Positions 17,901 to 25,325 of a stretch of DNA of 34,334 bases are shown in pieces. The position numbers and the translations under genes were made by a program. Below the pieces are notes generated by a model. That model was not told the origin of the DNA and made no database searches. It was given only the letters and a program-made list of their open reading frames with translations. Each line of letters begins with the position of its first letter. Positions within the stretch are counted from its first letter, which is position 1. The stretch comes from Geodermatophilaceae bacterium (lineage in GTDB: Bacteria > Actinomycetota > Actinomycetes > Mycobacteriales > Geodermatophilaceae): the NCBI GenBank assembly GCA_013695685.1, contig JACCZY010000126.1, positions 1-34,334 on the forward strand, read 5' to 3'.

Positions 17901-19007
17901 GGCAGCGATGACCCCGACGTCACCCGGGCAATCCGCACGACGGATGTCGCGGCGGCTGCGACATCGGCGCGACCCGCCGCCCGTCCGACCGGAACCGCCG
18001 GAACCGCCGGCCGTCCGACGCGCACCAGCACCGACCCTCCCACCGATCCTGTCGCCGCCCGTCCGCCTCCCGCCGGCGCCGGCCGGGCTACCGACACCAC
18101 CCCTGCCGCGGCCGGTCCGACCCCCGGTGGCTCGAGTCGAGCCACCGACACCGTTGCAGTTCCCCTGTCGCAGCCCCCGAGCGGCCCGCCCCCGGGTGCC
18201 CTGCCGCCCGGAGCCGGCGGCACGCCTGCGGCAGCCGCGCTGGCGGCAACCGGCCCGGTAGCCCCGACCGAGGACGCTGACGAGGACGCTGACGAGCCGC
18301 CGGAATGGCTGCTCAGGAACAGGACCTACTACGAGTACGACGACGGGTCCGACCGGCGCCGGCGGACCTGGCTCGTGTTGGCCTTCCCGGTGGCCGCACT
18401 GCTTGCCGTGGTGATCATCGGCTGGGTGATCGGGTCATCCTTCGACGATGCGACCCGGATTCCTGCCGGGCAGCCGTCAACCACCGCGCAGACCGGTTCG
18501 GCGACGACCCCGGCACCGAGCACCACACCGGAGACGACACCAGAGCAGACACCGGCCCCACTCGACGTCGACAGCGCCACCGTGTACGACCCGTTCGGAG
18601 ACGGTGAGCCGGAGAACAACGACGACAGTCCGCTCGCCTTTGACGGAGATCCGGCGTCGTCGTGGCCGACGCTCACCTACCGCGGCAGCCCGCTGCTCGG
18701 CAACCTCAAGCCCGGCGTCGGGCTCGTCTTCGACCTGGGCGCGGAGTCGGTGGTCAGCGAGGTCACGATCGTCACCGGACAGCCGGGCGCGACAGTGGAG
18801 CTGCGTGCCGGGTCGCAACCGGCCGGGGACTTGGAGACGTTCCCAGTCGTCGGTCAGGCTGAACTCAGCGACCAGACGGTGATCCCGGTCGACTCGGAGC
18901 AACCGGCGCGCTATTGGCTGGTCTGGATCACCGAACTCGTGCCGGACGAGGGGGATTTCTCCGCATCGCTGGGTGAGGTCGCGTTCGTCGGCGTACCGGC
19001 CGGCTGA
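14904..19007 (+). CDS. murJ: MurJ lipid II flippase fused to a pseudokinase domain and a C-terminal extracellular domain
   Basis: This 1367-residue fusion matches the mycobacterial MviN/Rv3910 design. Residues about 16-535 are the MurJ core with 14 or so membrane spans (GTAVSRLTGFARTVVLVAAI, GDAYNTANTLPNIVYELLLGG). Residues about 606-827 form a protein-kinase-like domain that lacks key residues: VAIK reads VMLR, the HRDxKPxN loop reads VGGLTPDR and DFG reads AIP. A roughly 300-residue low-complexity Thr/Ser/Pro/Ala linker follows, then a membrane span (residues about 1154-1178). The C-terminal 150 residues resemble a discoidin-like beta domain (ESVVSEVTIVTG). In mycobacteria the pseudokinase is phosphorylated and binds the FHA protein FhaA; that is inferred here. 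Start GTG 14904 overlaps the upstream stop. Confidence 0.93.
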   Translation: MSSGEQPQVSKPASPSLGRAATTMAVGTAVSRLTGFARTVVLVAAIGLGLVGDAYNTANTLPNIVYELLLGGVLTSVIVPLLVHARARDADDGLAYTQRLLSLLTVVLLVATALAILLAPVLTYAYGIRDDPEQVALANMLARILLVEIVFYGVGAMLTAILNSRQVFGPPAWAPVLNNLVVIATGLVFIGLNDAGDLTTTTISPGLVWLLGIGTTLGIVVQALALLPSLRRAGVRWAWRWDWRNAGLGEAGRLGLWVIGYVAVSQVGYVVIMALANEAGRASGVGSIVYANASLLFQLPYGIIGVALLTALLPRMSRAAAGADRVAVVRDLSLGARLTAVALIPISALLIVLGPAIATVAFARGQVDAAQARTVGVVLAASAFGLFPYAVTMLQLRVFYALKDARTPTLINMAMVAVRVPLCLLVPALVPTEHIVTGLAIANSVSFVVGAVVGELWLRRRMGRLETPRVLRTAGLLALASTVGALAAWAVVIQIESLLGRDVLGSAAAVVAGSLIGGVAVLAGCLVLPIPEVRDFAAVVRRRFGGSSPDRPDGAARAAEQSVRSAGGFGEGRGEKASQVESGRPAEAAAGPGGGLDESASGEPVTIGGRYRLLSRSGADEETGAGRLSTWRARDNLLLRDVMLRIHAPGGSAARPFLDRALGAGVLSHPALAMVYDAVDENRRAYVVSEWVEGISLAAKLGSGPLPEPDARETIRRVAEGVAQAHDLGLAVGGLTPDRVILTRTGSVTVVAIPAPVASSDADVRALGALLFATLTGFLPVEDDRAALDRQLQNAAAPDLAEVALAALDGRLPTAGEMVSRLLAGRRRHEHGFADSGLAFITDRYEYDTDGRGGPQVDAGWPTVSEPGHSGPEQSGPGQSGPGRSGAERSGAPPDDDYPTDNTRPIAAGRETESSSASESASSSAPVRPGDEGTAGNRPPRSWLTALPLRGSRRRQAAEAQVDEPTEQPAEEHASPRRPAEQSAGEHAGAESNNTANDAGSDDPDVTRAIRTTDVAAAATSARPAARPTGTAGTAGRPTRTSTDPPTDPVAARPPPAGAGRATDTTPAAAGPTPGGSSRATDTVAVPLSQPPSGPPPGALPPGAGGTPAAAALAATGPVAPTEDADEDADEPPEWLLRNRTYYEYDDGSDRRRRTWLVLAFPVAALLAVVIIGWVIGSSFDDATRIPAGQPSTTAQTGSATTPAPSTTPETTPEQTPAPLDVDSATVYDPFGDGEPENNDDSPLAFDGDPASSWPTLTYRGSPLLGNLKPGVGLVFDLGAESVVSEVTIVTGQPGATVELRAGSQPAGDLETFPVVGQAELSDQTVIPVDSEQPARYWLVWITELVPDEGDFSASLGEVAFVGVPAG

Positions 19008-19023
19008 GCGGTTGCGACCGGTA

Positions 19024-19075
19024 TGAGCCGGTCCCAGCCGAACCGCGTCTGAGCCGGTCCCAGCGCGACCGCGTC
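19024..19075. repeat. 26-bp tandem duplication upstream of sigM
   Basis: Units 19024-19049 and 19050-19075 are identical at 23 of 26 positions; both begin TGAGCCGGTCCCAGC and end CCGCGTC. The repeat starts 17 bp after the murJ fusion stop and ends shortly before the proposed sigM promoter. It may be a duplicated regulatory site or simple slippage. Confidence 0.8.
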
Positions 19076-19086
19076 GCGATTGTCGC

Positions 19087-19092
19087 TAACGT
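19087..19092 (+). promoter_or_regulatory. Possible -10 element TAACGT of sigM
   Basis: TAACGT lies 48 bp before the preferred sigM start and 18 bp before an upstream in-frame ATG. The same site contains CGTCG (19090-19094), a possible -10 for an ECF sigma factor, but no matching -35 GGAAC is seen. Weak. Confidence 0.25.
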
Positions 19093-19139
19093 CGGTCCAT
19101 CCGAGCGCCATGCCGACCACATGTACGGACGCGACGCCT

Positions 19140-19784
19140 ATGAGCAGTCCGCGCAGCGACGCCGAACTGCTCGCTGCCCACGCCGGCGGCGACCCCGACG
19201 CGTTCGGTGAGCTCGTCCGTCGGCACCAGCCGAGGCTGTGGAGCGTGGCGCTCGGCACCCTGCGAGACCCCGACGAGGCGGCGGACGCGCTGCAGGATGC
19301 GCTGATTTCGGCCTACCGGGCCGCCGCCGGCTACCGCGGGGACGCCGCCGTCACGACGTGGCTGCATCGCATCGTCGTCAACGCCTGCCTGGATCGGTTG
19401 CGCCGGCGGCGGGTCCGCCCGACCGTGCAGCTTCCCGAGCAGGGCCCGGGCGAGCCGGTCGAGCCGCGGGACCGGCTGGCCGAGCACGACACCGCGGTCG
19501 TGGTCCGCGAGGCGCTCGCCCAGCTCGGGGAGGATCACCGCGCCGCGATCACGCTCGTCGACCTGCACGGGTATCCCGTCGCCGAGGCCGCGGAGATCCT
19601 CGGCGTACCACAGGGAACTGTGAAGAGCAGGTGCGCTCGCGGCCGCCTGCAGCTGGCCGTCATGCTCGGCCATCTGCGTGCTGGCGCACCGGCATCGGGC
19701 GGCCAAGCGAACGACGAAGGGAACTCTGCGCCCACCAGCGACGTCCAAGCTCAGTCCGGCCGCAACGAGGAGGGAGGCCGATGA
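19140..19784 (+). CDS. sigM: ECF RNA polymerase sigma factor SigM
   Basis: This 214-residue ECF sigma factor has region 2 (AFGELVRRHQPRLWSVALG, ADALQDALISAYRAA, TTWLHRIVVNACLDRLRRR) and region 4 (AITLVDLHGYPVAEAAEILG, PQGTVKSRCARGRL). The opening MSSPRSDAELLAAHAGGD matches SigM from other actinobacteria, so ATG 19140 is preferred; ATG 19110 and 19080 lie in the same frame. The C-terminal 35 residues after region 4 are Gly/Ser/Asn-rich and likely disordered. It overlaps the anti-sigma gene by ATGA. Gene order murJ, sigM, anti-sigma, trxB, trxA is conserved in mycobacteria and Streptomyces. Confidence 0.92.
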   Translation: MSSPRSDAELLAAHAGGDPDAFGELVRRHQPRLWSVALGTLRDPDEAADALQDALISAYRAAAGYRGDAAVTTWLHRIVVNACLDRLRRRRVRPTVQLPEQGPGEPVEPRDRLAEHDTAVVVREALAQLGEDHRAAITLVDLHGYPVAEAAEILGVPQGTVKSRCARGRLQLAVMLGHLRAGAPASGGQANDEGNSAPTSDVQAQSGRNEEGGR

Positions 19785-20650
19785 CCGATCACCCCGACAT
19801 CGAGCCTGCGCACTCGGTGCACCCCCTGGGAAGCCCGCCGGACCGGCTGGCGCTCGCCGAACTCGACGCGGGCCTGCCGGACGAGGCAGTTGCCGTGCTG
19901 GCCGCACAGCACGTCACCGGATGCGCCGAGTGCCAAGCGGTACTGTCCGGTCTCCGGGCCACCCGGGCCGCTCTCGGCGCTCTCGGCGGTACGCCGATGC
20001 CAGCTGCCGTCGCCGACCGGATCGCCGCCGCGCTCGAGGCCGAACGGGCGGGCTTGGAGGAAACGCAACCCGACGCGGGCGACCTGACCGGTGCAGACAG
20101 CGCGCGGCGGGGCGAGGCGGAGGTGATCGAGCTGCGATCCGCCCGCCGGCAGCGGCGGCTGCGGCTGGCCAGTGGGCTGGCGGCCGGGATCGTGCTGCTC
20201 GGGGGCGGCGGCTATCTGATCGGCAATTTCCAGGTCGGCGGCGAGGACTCCGCCACGGTGGCGGACGGTGGCGAGGCGGCGGTCCCGGAGTTCGGTGAGG
20301 ACAGCGGTGCCGGCGGCGAGGAGCTGCCCAGCTACGACCGGCAGTCCCTGGAGGCGGCGGTCGGCGACCTGCTCGAGGGCAGCCCGCGCTCGACACCCGG
20401 CGGGGCCGGCGAACCGGAGACCGCCGGCGGCGAGGGGGGCGCACCGAGCGATGTCGACGCGGACTGCCTGGCGAGCATCCCGGTGGCGACCGCACAGGCG
20501 CTGTCGATCACCCGGGTGAGCTACGAGGGCCGGCCCGCGATCGTCGTCCTCTTCACCGCCGAGCCGGGACGGGTCCAGGTCACCGTGCTGTCCGACTGTC
20601 TGGACGGATCCAGCCCTGCCGTCATCGACGAGTTCGAAGCCGCCCGCTGA
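19781..20650 (+). CDS. Membrane-anchored anti-sigma factor for SigM
   Basis: This 289-residue protein has an N-terminal cytoplasmic domain with HVTGCAEC, an HxxxCxxC motif typical of zinc-binding anti-sigma domains. One membrane span (about residues 126-146, [20 protein letters not shown]) separates it from an acidic, Gly-rich extracytoplasmic part. The C-terminal 65 residues form a small folded-looking domain with two Cys ([17 protein letters not shown]) that could make a disulfide. Start ATG 19781 overlaps the sigM stop and follows GAGGAGGGAGG. Role and partner are inferred from this coupling and from Rv3912 (RsmA) synteny. Confidence 0.85.
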   Translation: MTDHPDIEPAHSVHPLGSPPDRLALAELDAGLPDEAVAVLAAQHVTGCAECQAVLSGLRATRAALGALGGTPMPAAVADRIAAALEAERAGLEETQPDAGDLTGADSARRGEAEVIELRSARRQRRLRLASGLAAGIVLLGGGGYLIGNFQVGGEDSATVADGGEAAVPEFGEDSGAGGEELPSYDRQSLEAAVGDLLEGSPRSTPGGAGEPETAGGEGGAPSDVDADCLASIPVATAQALSITRVSYEGRPAIVVLFTAEPGRVQVTVLSDCLDGSSPAVIDEFEAAR

Positions 20651-20679
20651 GCACCCGATCCGCCGAGCACCCGATCCGC
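20649..20679. repeat. 15-bp direct repeat after the anti-sigma gene
   Basis: GAGCACCCGATCCGC occurs at 20649-20663 and again at 20665-20679. The first copy begins at the end of the stop codon of the anti-sigma gene. It lies 23 bp upstream of the SigR-type promoter. No function is evident. Confidence 0.7.
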
Positions 20680-20701
20680 AGGGCCGCCGACCGCCGCGGC
20701 A

Positions 20702-20727
20702 GGAATGTCCGACCCTGGGAGCATGTT
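20702..20727 (+). promoter_or_regulatory. SigR/SigH-type promoter of trxB-trxA (GGAAT-N18-GTT)
   Basis: GGAAT at 20702-20706 and GTT at 20725-20727 are separated by exactly 18 nt. This is the known consensus for the thiol-oxidative stress sigma factor SigR of Streptomyces (SigH in Mycobacterium), whose classic target is trxBA. It lies 37 bp before the trxB start. The promoter is predicted, but sequence, spacing and target all agree. Confidence 0.85.
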
Positions 20728-20763
20728 CACCACACCGACAGGCGAGAGGGGTTGGCGGCAACT

Positions 20764-21702
20764 GTGAACGACACGGTGCGCGACGTGATTATCATCGGCT
20801 CGGGTCCGGCCGGATACACAGCGGCCATCTACGCCGCCCGGGCGAACCTGCGACCGCTCGTCTTCGAGGGCAGCCAGTACGGCGGCGCCCTCATGACCAC
20901 CACCGACGTGGAGAACTTCCCCGGCTTCCCCGACGGCATCATGGGCCCGGACCTGATGGAGCACCTGCGCGGCCAGGCCGAGCGCTTCGGCGGGGAACTC
21001 GTTCCCGACGACGTGACCGCGGTCGAGCTGACTGACCGGATCAAGACGGTGCAGGTCGGTGACCAGACGCACCGGGCGCGGGCTGTGATCGTGGCGACCG
21101 GCTCCAAGTACCGCTATCTCGGGTTGGACAACGAGGCGCGCCTGCTCGGGCACGGCGTCAGCGCCTGCGCGACCTGCGACGGCTTCTTCTTCCGCGAACG
21201 GGACATCGCCGTGGTCGGCGGTGGCGACTCGGCAATGGAGGAGGCGACGTTCCTCACCCGCTTCGCCAGCTCCGTCACCGTCATCCACCGCCGCGAGGAG
21301 CTGCGCGCGAGCAAGATCATGCAGCGCCGCGCTCAGGACAACCCGAAGATCCGCTGGGAACTCGGCTGGGTCGTCGACGACGTCGTCGGCGCCGACAAGG
21401 TCGAGGGGGTGACGCTGGTGCACGGCGATACCGGCGAGCGAAAGACGCTCGACGTGACCGGCCTGTTCCTCGCGATCGGGCACGACCCGCGCAGCGAGCT
21501 GGTCGCCGGTCAACTCAAGCTCGACGACGCCGGCTACGTCCTGGTCGACCATCCCAACACCACGACGAATCTGGAAGGCGTCTTCGCCTGCGGGGATGTC
21601 GTGGACCACGTCTACCGGCAGGCCATCACGGCCGCCGGGACCGGCTGCGCTGCGGCCATGGACGCCGAGCGCTGGCTGGCCGACGTACCGCTCGATCTGT
21701 AA
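20764..21702 (+). CDS. trxB: Thioredoxin-disulfide reductase
   Basis: This 312-residue FAD/NADPH flavoenzyme reduces thioredoxin. It has the FAD site [19 protein letters not shown], the redox-active CATCDG pair, the NADPH site [16 protein letters not shown] with [12 protein letters not shown], and the C-terminal FAD segment [15 protein letters not shown]. Start GTG 20764 is preferred; TTG 20752 in frame would place the ribosome site GAGAGGGG directly against the start codon. A SigR-type promoter lies just upstream. It is followed by trxA after 48 bp. Confidence 0.95.
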   Translation: MNDTVRDVIIIGSGPAGYTAAIYAARANLRPLVFEGSQYGGALMTTTDVENFPGFPDGIMGPDLMEHLRGQAERFGGELVPDDVTAVELTDRIKTVQVGDQTHRARAVIVATGSKYRYLGLDNEARLLGHGVSACATCDGFFFRERDIAVVGGGDSAMEEATFLTRFASSVTVIHRREELRASKIMQRRAQDNPKIRWELGWVVDDVVGADKVEGVTLVHGDTGERKTLDVTGLFLAIGHDPRSELVAGQLKLDDAGYVLVDHPNTTTNLEGVFACGDVVDHVYRQAITAAGTGCAAAMDAERWLADVPLDL

Positions 21703-21750
21703 GTCCCCACCGTTTCGTCCAACAGACCCTCGTCCGCAAGGAGAACCCGC

Positions 21751-22077
21751 ATGGCAGGCAACACAGTCACCGTCACCGACGCCACCTTCGCCGCCGACGT
21801 GCTCGGCAGCGATAAGCCGGTGCTGGTCGACTTCTGGGCGGAATGGTGCGGCCCCTGCAAGATGATCGCCCCCGTCCTGGAGGAGATCGCCGGCGAGCAC
21901 GCCGAGAAGCTCACCATCGCCAAGCTGAACATCGACGAGAACCCGCAGACCGCGCGGGACTACCAGGTCATGTCCATCCCGACGATGACCGTGTACGTCG
22001 CCGGGCAGCCGGTGAAGAGCATCGTGGGGGCCAAACCCAAGGCGGCGATCCTGAAAGACCTCGCCGACTACCTCTGA
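21751..22077 (+). CDS. trxA: Thioredoxin
   Basis: This 108-residue thioredoxin has the WCGPCK active site within LVDFWAEWCGPCKMIAPVLEE and the cis-proline segment MSIPTMTVY. It is a general cytoplasmic protein disulfide reductant, recharged by the upstream trxB product. ATG 21751 follows AAGGAG. It converges on the GNAT gene with 20 bp between the stops. Confidence 0.97.
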   Translation: MAGNTVTVTDATFAADVLGSDKPVLVDFWAEWCGPCKMIAPVLEEIAGEHAEKLTIAKLNIDENPQTARDYQVMSIPTMTVYVAGQPVKSIVGAKPKAAILKDLADYL

Positions 22078-22088
22078 CCCCACGCGCT

Positions 22089-22108
22089 GCCCGGTAGTCA
22101 GGCCGGGC
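22089..22108. terminator. Small hairpin between trxA and the GNAT gene
   Basis: GCCCGG (22089-22094) pairs with CCGGGC (22103-22108) around an 8-nt loop, in the short gap between two convergent stops. It partly overlaps the GNAT stop codon. Candidate bidirectional terminator, weak because the stem is short. Confidence 0.4.
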
Positions 22109-22715
22109 GCAGTGCCGGTTCCATGGTGATCGACCCGAGCAACCGCTCGATCGCGTACTCGACGTCCTCACGCCAGGAAACGGCGCTGCGCAGGTCCAGC
22201 CGAAGCCGCGGGTAGCGCGGGTGCGGCCGCACCGTCTTGAAGCCGACCGCGAGCAGGTACGCCGACGGCAGCAAGCAACCGGGCGCGCTCCACTGGCCGT
22301 CTCCGAACGCCTCGATGGCGCGCACTCCGCGTCGGATCAAGTCGCGCGCTACGTGCTGGATGAGCATCCGGCCGAGCCCGCCGCCGCCGAACTCGGGCAG
22401 GATGAGCCCGCCGGTCAGCAGCACCGCGTCCGCGCTCACCGGGCTGGTCGGGAACGCCACGGATCGGGGCACGTACGCCGGCGGCGCGAAGAGCACGTAG
22501 CCCGCGGGGACCGCGTCGACGTACACGATCCGCCCGCAGCTGCCCCATTCCAGCAGCACCGAGGAGACCCAGGCTTCCTTCTCCAGCGCCGCGTCACCGG
22601 CCTGCTCGGCCCGCTCACGCGCCACCGGGTCGAGCTCCCAGAAGACGCAACCCCGGCAGCGTCGCGGCAGATCGTCGATGTTGTCCAGCGTGATGCTGGC
22701 CGTACGACGGGACAT
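22098..22715 (-). CDS. GNAT family N-acetyltransferase
   Basis: This 205-residue protein begins MSRRTASITLDNIDDLPRRC from ATG 22715. The first third holds RGCVFWELDP, a Cys-containing motif typical of an actinobacterial GNAT subfamily found near trxA-parB. The core is VLLTGGLILPEFGGGGLGRML, where the GGGGLGRML loop would bind acetyl-CoA pyrophosphate. The substrate is unknown. A longer frame starting at 22829 was not used because conserved sequence begins at 22715 and GGGAG lies upstream of it. It is divergent from the aminotransferase gene. Confidence 0.85.
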   Translation of the reverse strand: MSRRTASITLDNIDDLPRRCRGCVFWELDPVARERAEQAGDAALEKEAWVSSVLLEWGSCGRIVYVDAVPAGYVLFAPPAYVPRSVAFPTSPVSADAVLLTGGLILPEFGGGGLGRMLIQHVARDLIRRGVRAIEAFGDGQWSAPGCLLPSAYLLAVGFKTVRPHPRYPRLRLDLRSAVSWREDVEYAIERLLGSITMEPALRPA

Positions 22716-22863
22716 CGTCGGTAACTCCCAGGTGACACGGACTGCATCGTGGGGGGTCGCCGCAGCCTCTGCTGGCATCGTAAGTGGGCGATCTGAACCT
22801 GGAAAGGTGCAGAAGGGACGGATCGCCAACCTGCAGCCCCCAGGCTTGAGTGCACGGCTGCCC

Positions 22864-22869
22864 TAGACT
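22864..22869 (+). promoter_or_regulatory. Possible -10 element TAGACT of the aminotransferase gene
   Basis: TAGACT stands 41 bp before GTG 22911, giving a leader that contains the GGAGG ribosome site at 22900-22904. No -35 at correct spacing was found. Low confidence. Confidence 0.3.
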
Positions 22870-22910
22870 CGGGTGCCAACCCAGAATCGGACTCCGCACG
22901 GAGGCGCCGC

Positions 22911-24311
22911 GTGCGCGGCCACAACCTCGATCCTTTCACCGACCGCTACGCCCAGCGCACCCATGGCATGACGGCCTCGGAGATTCGGGCGCTGTTCGCG
23001 GTGGTCAGCCGGCCCGAGGTGGTGTCGCTGGCCGGCGGAATGCCGGCCGTGACCGCCCTGCCGCTGGACTCCGTGGGCTCGATGATCGGTGAGTTGGTCC
23101 GCCGGCTGGGCGCGCAGGCGCTGCAATACGGCTCCGGCCAGGGCGACTCCCGGCTGCGCGAGCAAATCCTGGCGGTGATGGCCCTCGAGGGAATCACCGA
23201 CGCCTCCGCTGACGAGGTGGTCGTCACCGTCGGCTCGCAGCAGGGGCTTGATCTGCTGGCCCGGATCTTCCTCGACCCCGGTGACGTCGTACTCGCCGAG
23301 TCCCCGTCCTACGTGGGAGCCCTCGGTGCGTTCCAGGCCGCCCAGGCCCGGGTCGTGCACGTCCCGATGGACGGGGCAGGTCTCGTGCCCGACGCCCTGG
23401 CCGCCGTCCTGGCGGAGTTGGCGGCACGGGGTCGCCGGGCGAAGTTCCTCTACACCGTCCCGAACTTCCACAATCCGGCCGGCGTGACGCTCAGCGAGGT
23501 GCGGCGCGAGCGGGTCCTGGCGCTGGCGGAGGCGCACGACCTGCTGGTGATCGAGGACAACCCCTACGGGCTGCTCGGCTTCGACCGTGACCCGCTGCCG
23601 GCGCTGCGCGCCCGCAGCGCCGACCGGGTGGTCTACCTCGGGTCGTTCTCCAAGACGTTCGCCCCCGGTCTGCGGGTGGGGTGGGTGTGCGCACCACATG
23701 CCGTGCGTGACAAGCTCGTCCTGGCCAGCGAGGCGCAGGTCCTCTGCCCGCCGGCGCTGTCCCAGCTCGTGGTCCGGGAGTACCTGGACAGTCAGCCGTG
23801 GTTCGAGCAGGTCAAAGTGTTCCGTGAGCTCTACCGCGAACGTCGGGACGCGACGCTGGACGCTCTGACCGCGCTGATGCCCGCCGGCGTGACCTGGACC
23901 CGACCCGAGGGCGGCTTCTACGTCTGGGTCACCCTGCCGGACGGCTTGGATGCCAAGGCCATGCAGCCGCGGGCCGTGCATGCCCGGGTCGCCTACGTTC
24001 CGGGTATCGGTTTCTACGCCGACGGCCAGGGTGCCCAGCACCTCAGACTGTCCTACTGCTTCCCCGAGCCGGACCGGATCCGGGAAGGTGTACGACGGCT
24101 GGCCGGGGTCATCGAGGAGGAACTCGAACTGCGGGCGACGTTCCTCGGTGCGGACTTCGGCGGCGGTCGGGAGCACCCGACCGGCGAGGACCGGTCGATG
24201 TCGGGCGGGTTCAGCGCCGGGGCACCGGTAGATCGGGAGCACCCGGCAGGACGGACCCGAGGCGGGCAGCCGCACGGTCAGGCCGACACTCCGGCCGCGG
24301 ACCTGCCGTGA
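22911..24311 (+). CDS. PLP-dependent aminotransferase class I/II (MocR/2-aminoadipate type fold)
   Basis: This is a 466-residue fold-type I aminotransferase. SLAGGMP and LQYGSGQGDSRLREQI mark the N-terminal region, TVGSQQGLDLL the cofactor phosphate loop, YTVPNFHNPAGVTLS and IEDNPYG the cofactor ring site, and SFSKTFAPGLRVGW carries the PLP lysine at about residue 248. This resembles LysN/2-aminoadipate-like enzymes without the GntR DNA-binding domain. The substrate is unknown. About 55 extra Gly/His/Pro-rich residues follow the conserved end. GTG 22911 follows GGAGG at 22900-22904. Its stop overlaps the next gene's GTG start, so an operon with the ligase-like gene is likely. The pair could act on D-amino acids or peptides, but that is speculation. 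Confidence 0.85.
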   Translation: MRGHNLDPFTDRYAQRTHGMTASEIRALFAVVSRPEVVSLAGGMPAVTALPLDSVGSMIGELVRRLGAQALQYGSGQGDSRLREQILAVMALEGITDASADEVVVTVGSQQGLDLLARIFLDPGDVVLAESPSYVGALGAFQAAQARVVHVPMDGAGLVPDALAAVLAELAARGRRAKFLYTVPNFHNPAGVTLSEVRRERVLALAEAHDLLVIEDNPYGLLGFDRDPLPALRARSADRVVYLGSFSKTFAPGLRVGWVCAPHAVRDKLVLASEAQVLCPPALSQLVVREYLDSQPWFEQVKVFRELYRERRDATLDALTALMPAGVTWTRPEGGFYVWVTLPDGLDAKAMQPRAVHARVAYVPGIGFYADGQGAQHLRLSYCFPEPDRIREGVRRLAGVIEEELELRATFLGADFGGGREHPTGEDRSMSGGFSAGAPVDREHPAGRTRGGQPHGQADTPAADLP

Positions 24312-25303
24312 CACAGCGCTCTCCGCGCGCCGTCGTCGTCTCCGGGGGACTGGCCTACGAACGGGAGGTGTCCCTGCGGTCCGGCCGGCGGGTCGCGGAG
24401 GCGCTGCGACACGCCGGCGTGGAGACCGTGGTCGTCGACGCCGACGCCGACCTGCTGCCCTCGCTCGCGGCGGACCCGGCCGACGCGCTCTTCATCGCCC
24501 TGCATGGGGCCGCGGGCGAGGACGGCTCGCTGCGCAGCGTCCTGGAGTTGGCTGGGGTGCCGTTCGTCGGTACGCCGGCCGACCGCTGCCGGATCGCCTG
24601 GGACAAGCCCTCCGCCAAGGCCGCGGTCCGCGCCGCCGGTCACCTCACGCCGGACTGGGTGGCCCTGCCGCACTCGACGTTTCGTGAACTCGGCGCCGGC
24701 GCCGTCCTCGACCTGATCGTGTCCCGATTGGGCCTGCCCCTCATGGTCAAGCCGACACAGGGCGGCTCCGCCCTCGGCGTCGAGCGGATCGGGGCAGCGG
24801 CGGACCTCCCGTCGGCGATGGTCAGCTGTTTCGCCTACGGCGACACTGTTCTCATCGAGCGCTTCGTCGCCGGAACCGAGGTGGCGGTGAGCGTGCTCGA
24901 CGCTGCTGACGGACCGCAGGCACTGCCTGCGGTGGAGATCGCTCCATCGAGCGGCGTCTTCGACTACGCGGCGAGGTACACCGCAGGCATGACCGCCTAC
25001 CACACCCCGGCCCGACTGCCGACCGATGTATCGGCGCGGGTGGGGCAGTTGGCGGTTGCCGTGCACCGGGCGCTGGGACTACGGGATCTGTCCCGGACCG
25101 ACGCCATCGTGGACCCCGACGGTGGCGTGCACTTCCTGGAGGTGAACGTGTCCCCCGGGATGACCGAGACGTCGATGCTGCCGATGTCGGTCTCGGCAGC
25201 GGGATGGGACCTCGGGCAGACGCTTCGGGACATGATCGCGACCGCCGCGGCTCGCGCCGCCACCGAGAGCACGACCTCATCCGCTCGGGACGCTCGGGTC
25301 TGA
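24308..25303 (+). CDS. D-alanine--D-alanine ligase-like ATP-grasp protein
   Basis: This 331-residue protein has the Ddl outline: N-terminal GGLAYEREVSLRSGRRVAEAL and IALHGAAGEDGSLRSVLELAGVPFVG, ATP-grasp LPLMVKPTQGGSALGVERI, and the metal-binding end FLEVNVSPGMTETSMLPMS. Compared with typical Ddl (GEDGTIQ and NTxPG), the first motif reads GEDGSLR and the second NVSPG, so a Ddl-like ligase with another substrate is possible. The main ddl of actinobacteria usually lies elsewhere near murG/leuCD, which suggests this is a paralog. GTG 24308 overlaps the aminotransferase stop by 4 nt. It converges on parB with a 22-bp gap. Confidence 0.8.
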   Translation: MTQRSPRAVVVSGGLAYEREVSLRSGRRVAEALRHAGVETVVVDADADLLPSLAADPADALFIALHGAAGEDGSLRSVLELAGVPFVGTPADRCRIAWDKPSAKAAVRAAGHLTPDWVALPHSTFRELGAGAVLDLIVSRLGLPLMVKPTQGGSALGVERIGAAADLPSAMVSCFAYGDTVLIERFVAGTEVAVSVLDAADGPQALPAVEIAPSSGVFDYAARYTAGMTAYHTPARLPTDVSARVGQLAVAVHRALGLRDLSRTDAIVDPDGGVHFLEVNVSPGMTETSMLPMSVSAAGWDLGQTLRDMIATAAARAATESTTSSARDARV

Positions 25304-25305
25304 CT

Positions 25306-25318
25306 GTCCACTGTGGAC
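25306..25318. repeat. Small dyad GTCCAC-T-GTGGAC in the ddl-like/parB gap
   Basis: A perfect 6+1+6 dyad fills the 22-bp gap between convergent stop codons. It resembles two weak DnaA half-boxes back to back. The one-base loop makes a classical terminator unlikely. Confidence 0.4.
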
Positions 25319-25325
25319 GGTTGAA

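Noticed and set aside
20521-22083. Minus-strand frame of 520 residues
   Set aside because: Antisense to trxB and trxA, both unmistakable genes on the plus strand.
22863-24314. Long minus-strand frame of 483 residues
   Set aside because: Antisense to the aminotransferase gene, which carries clear PLP enzyme motifs.
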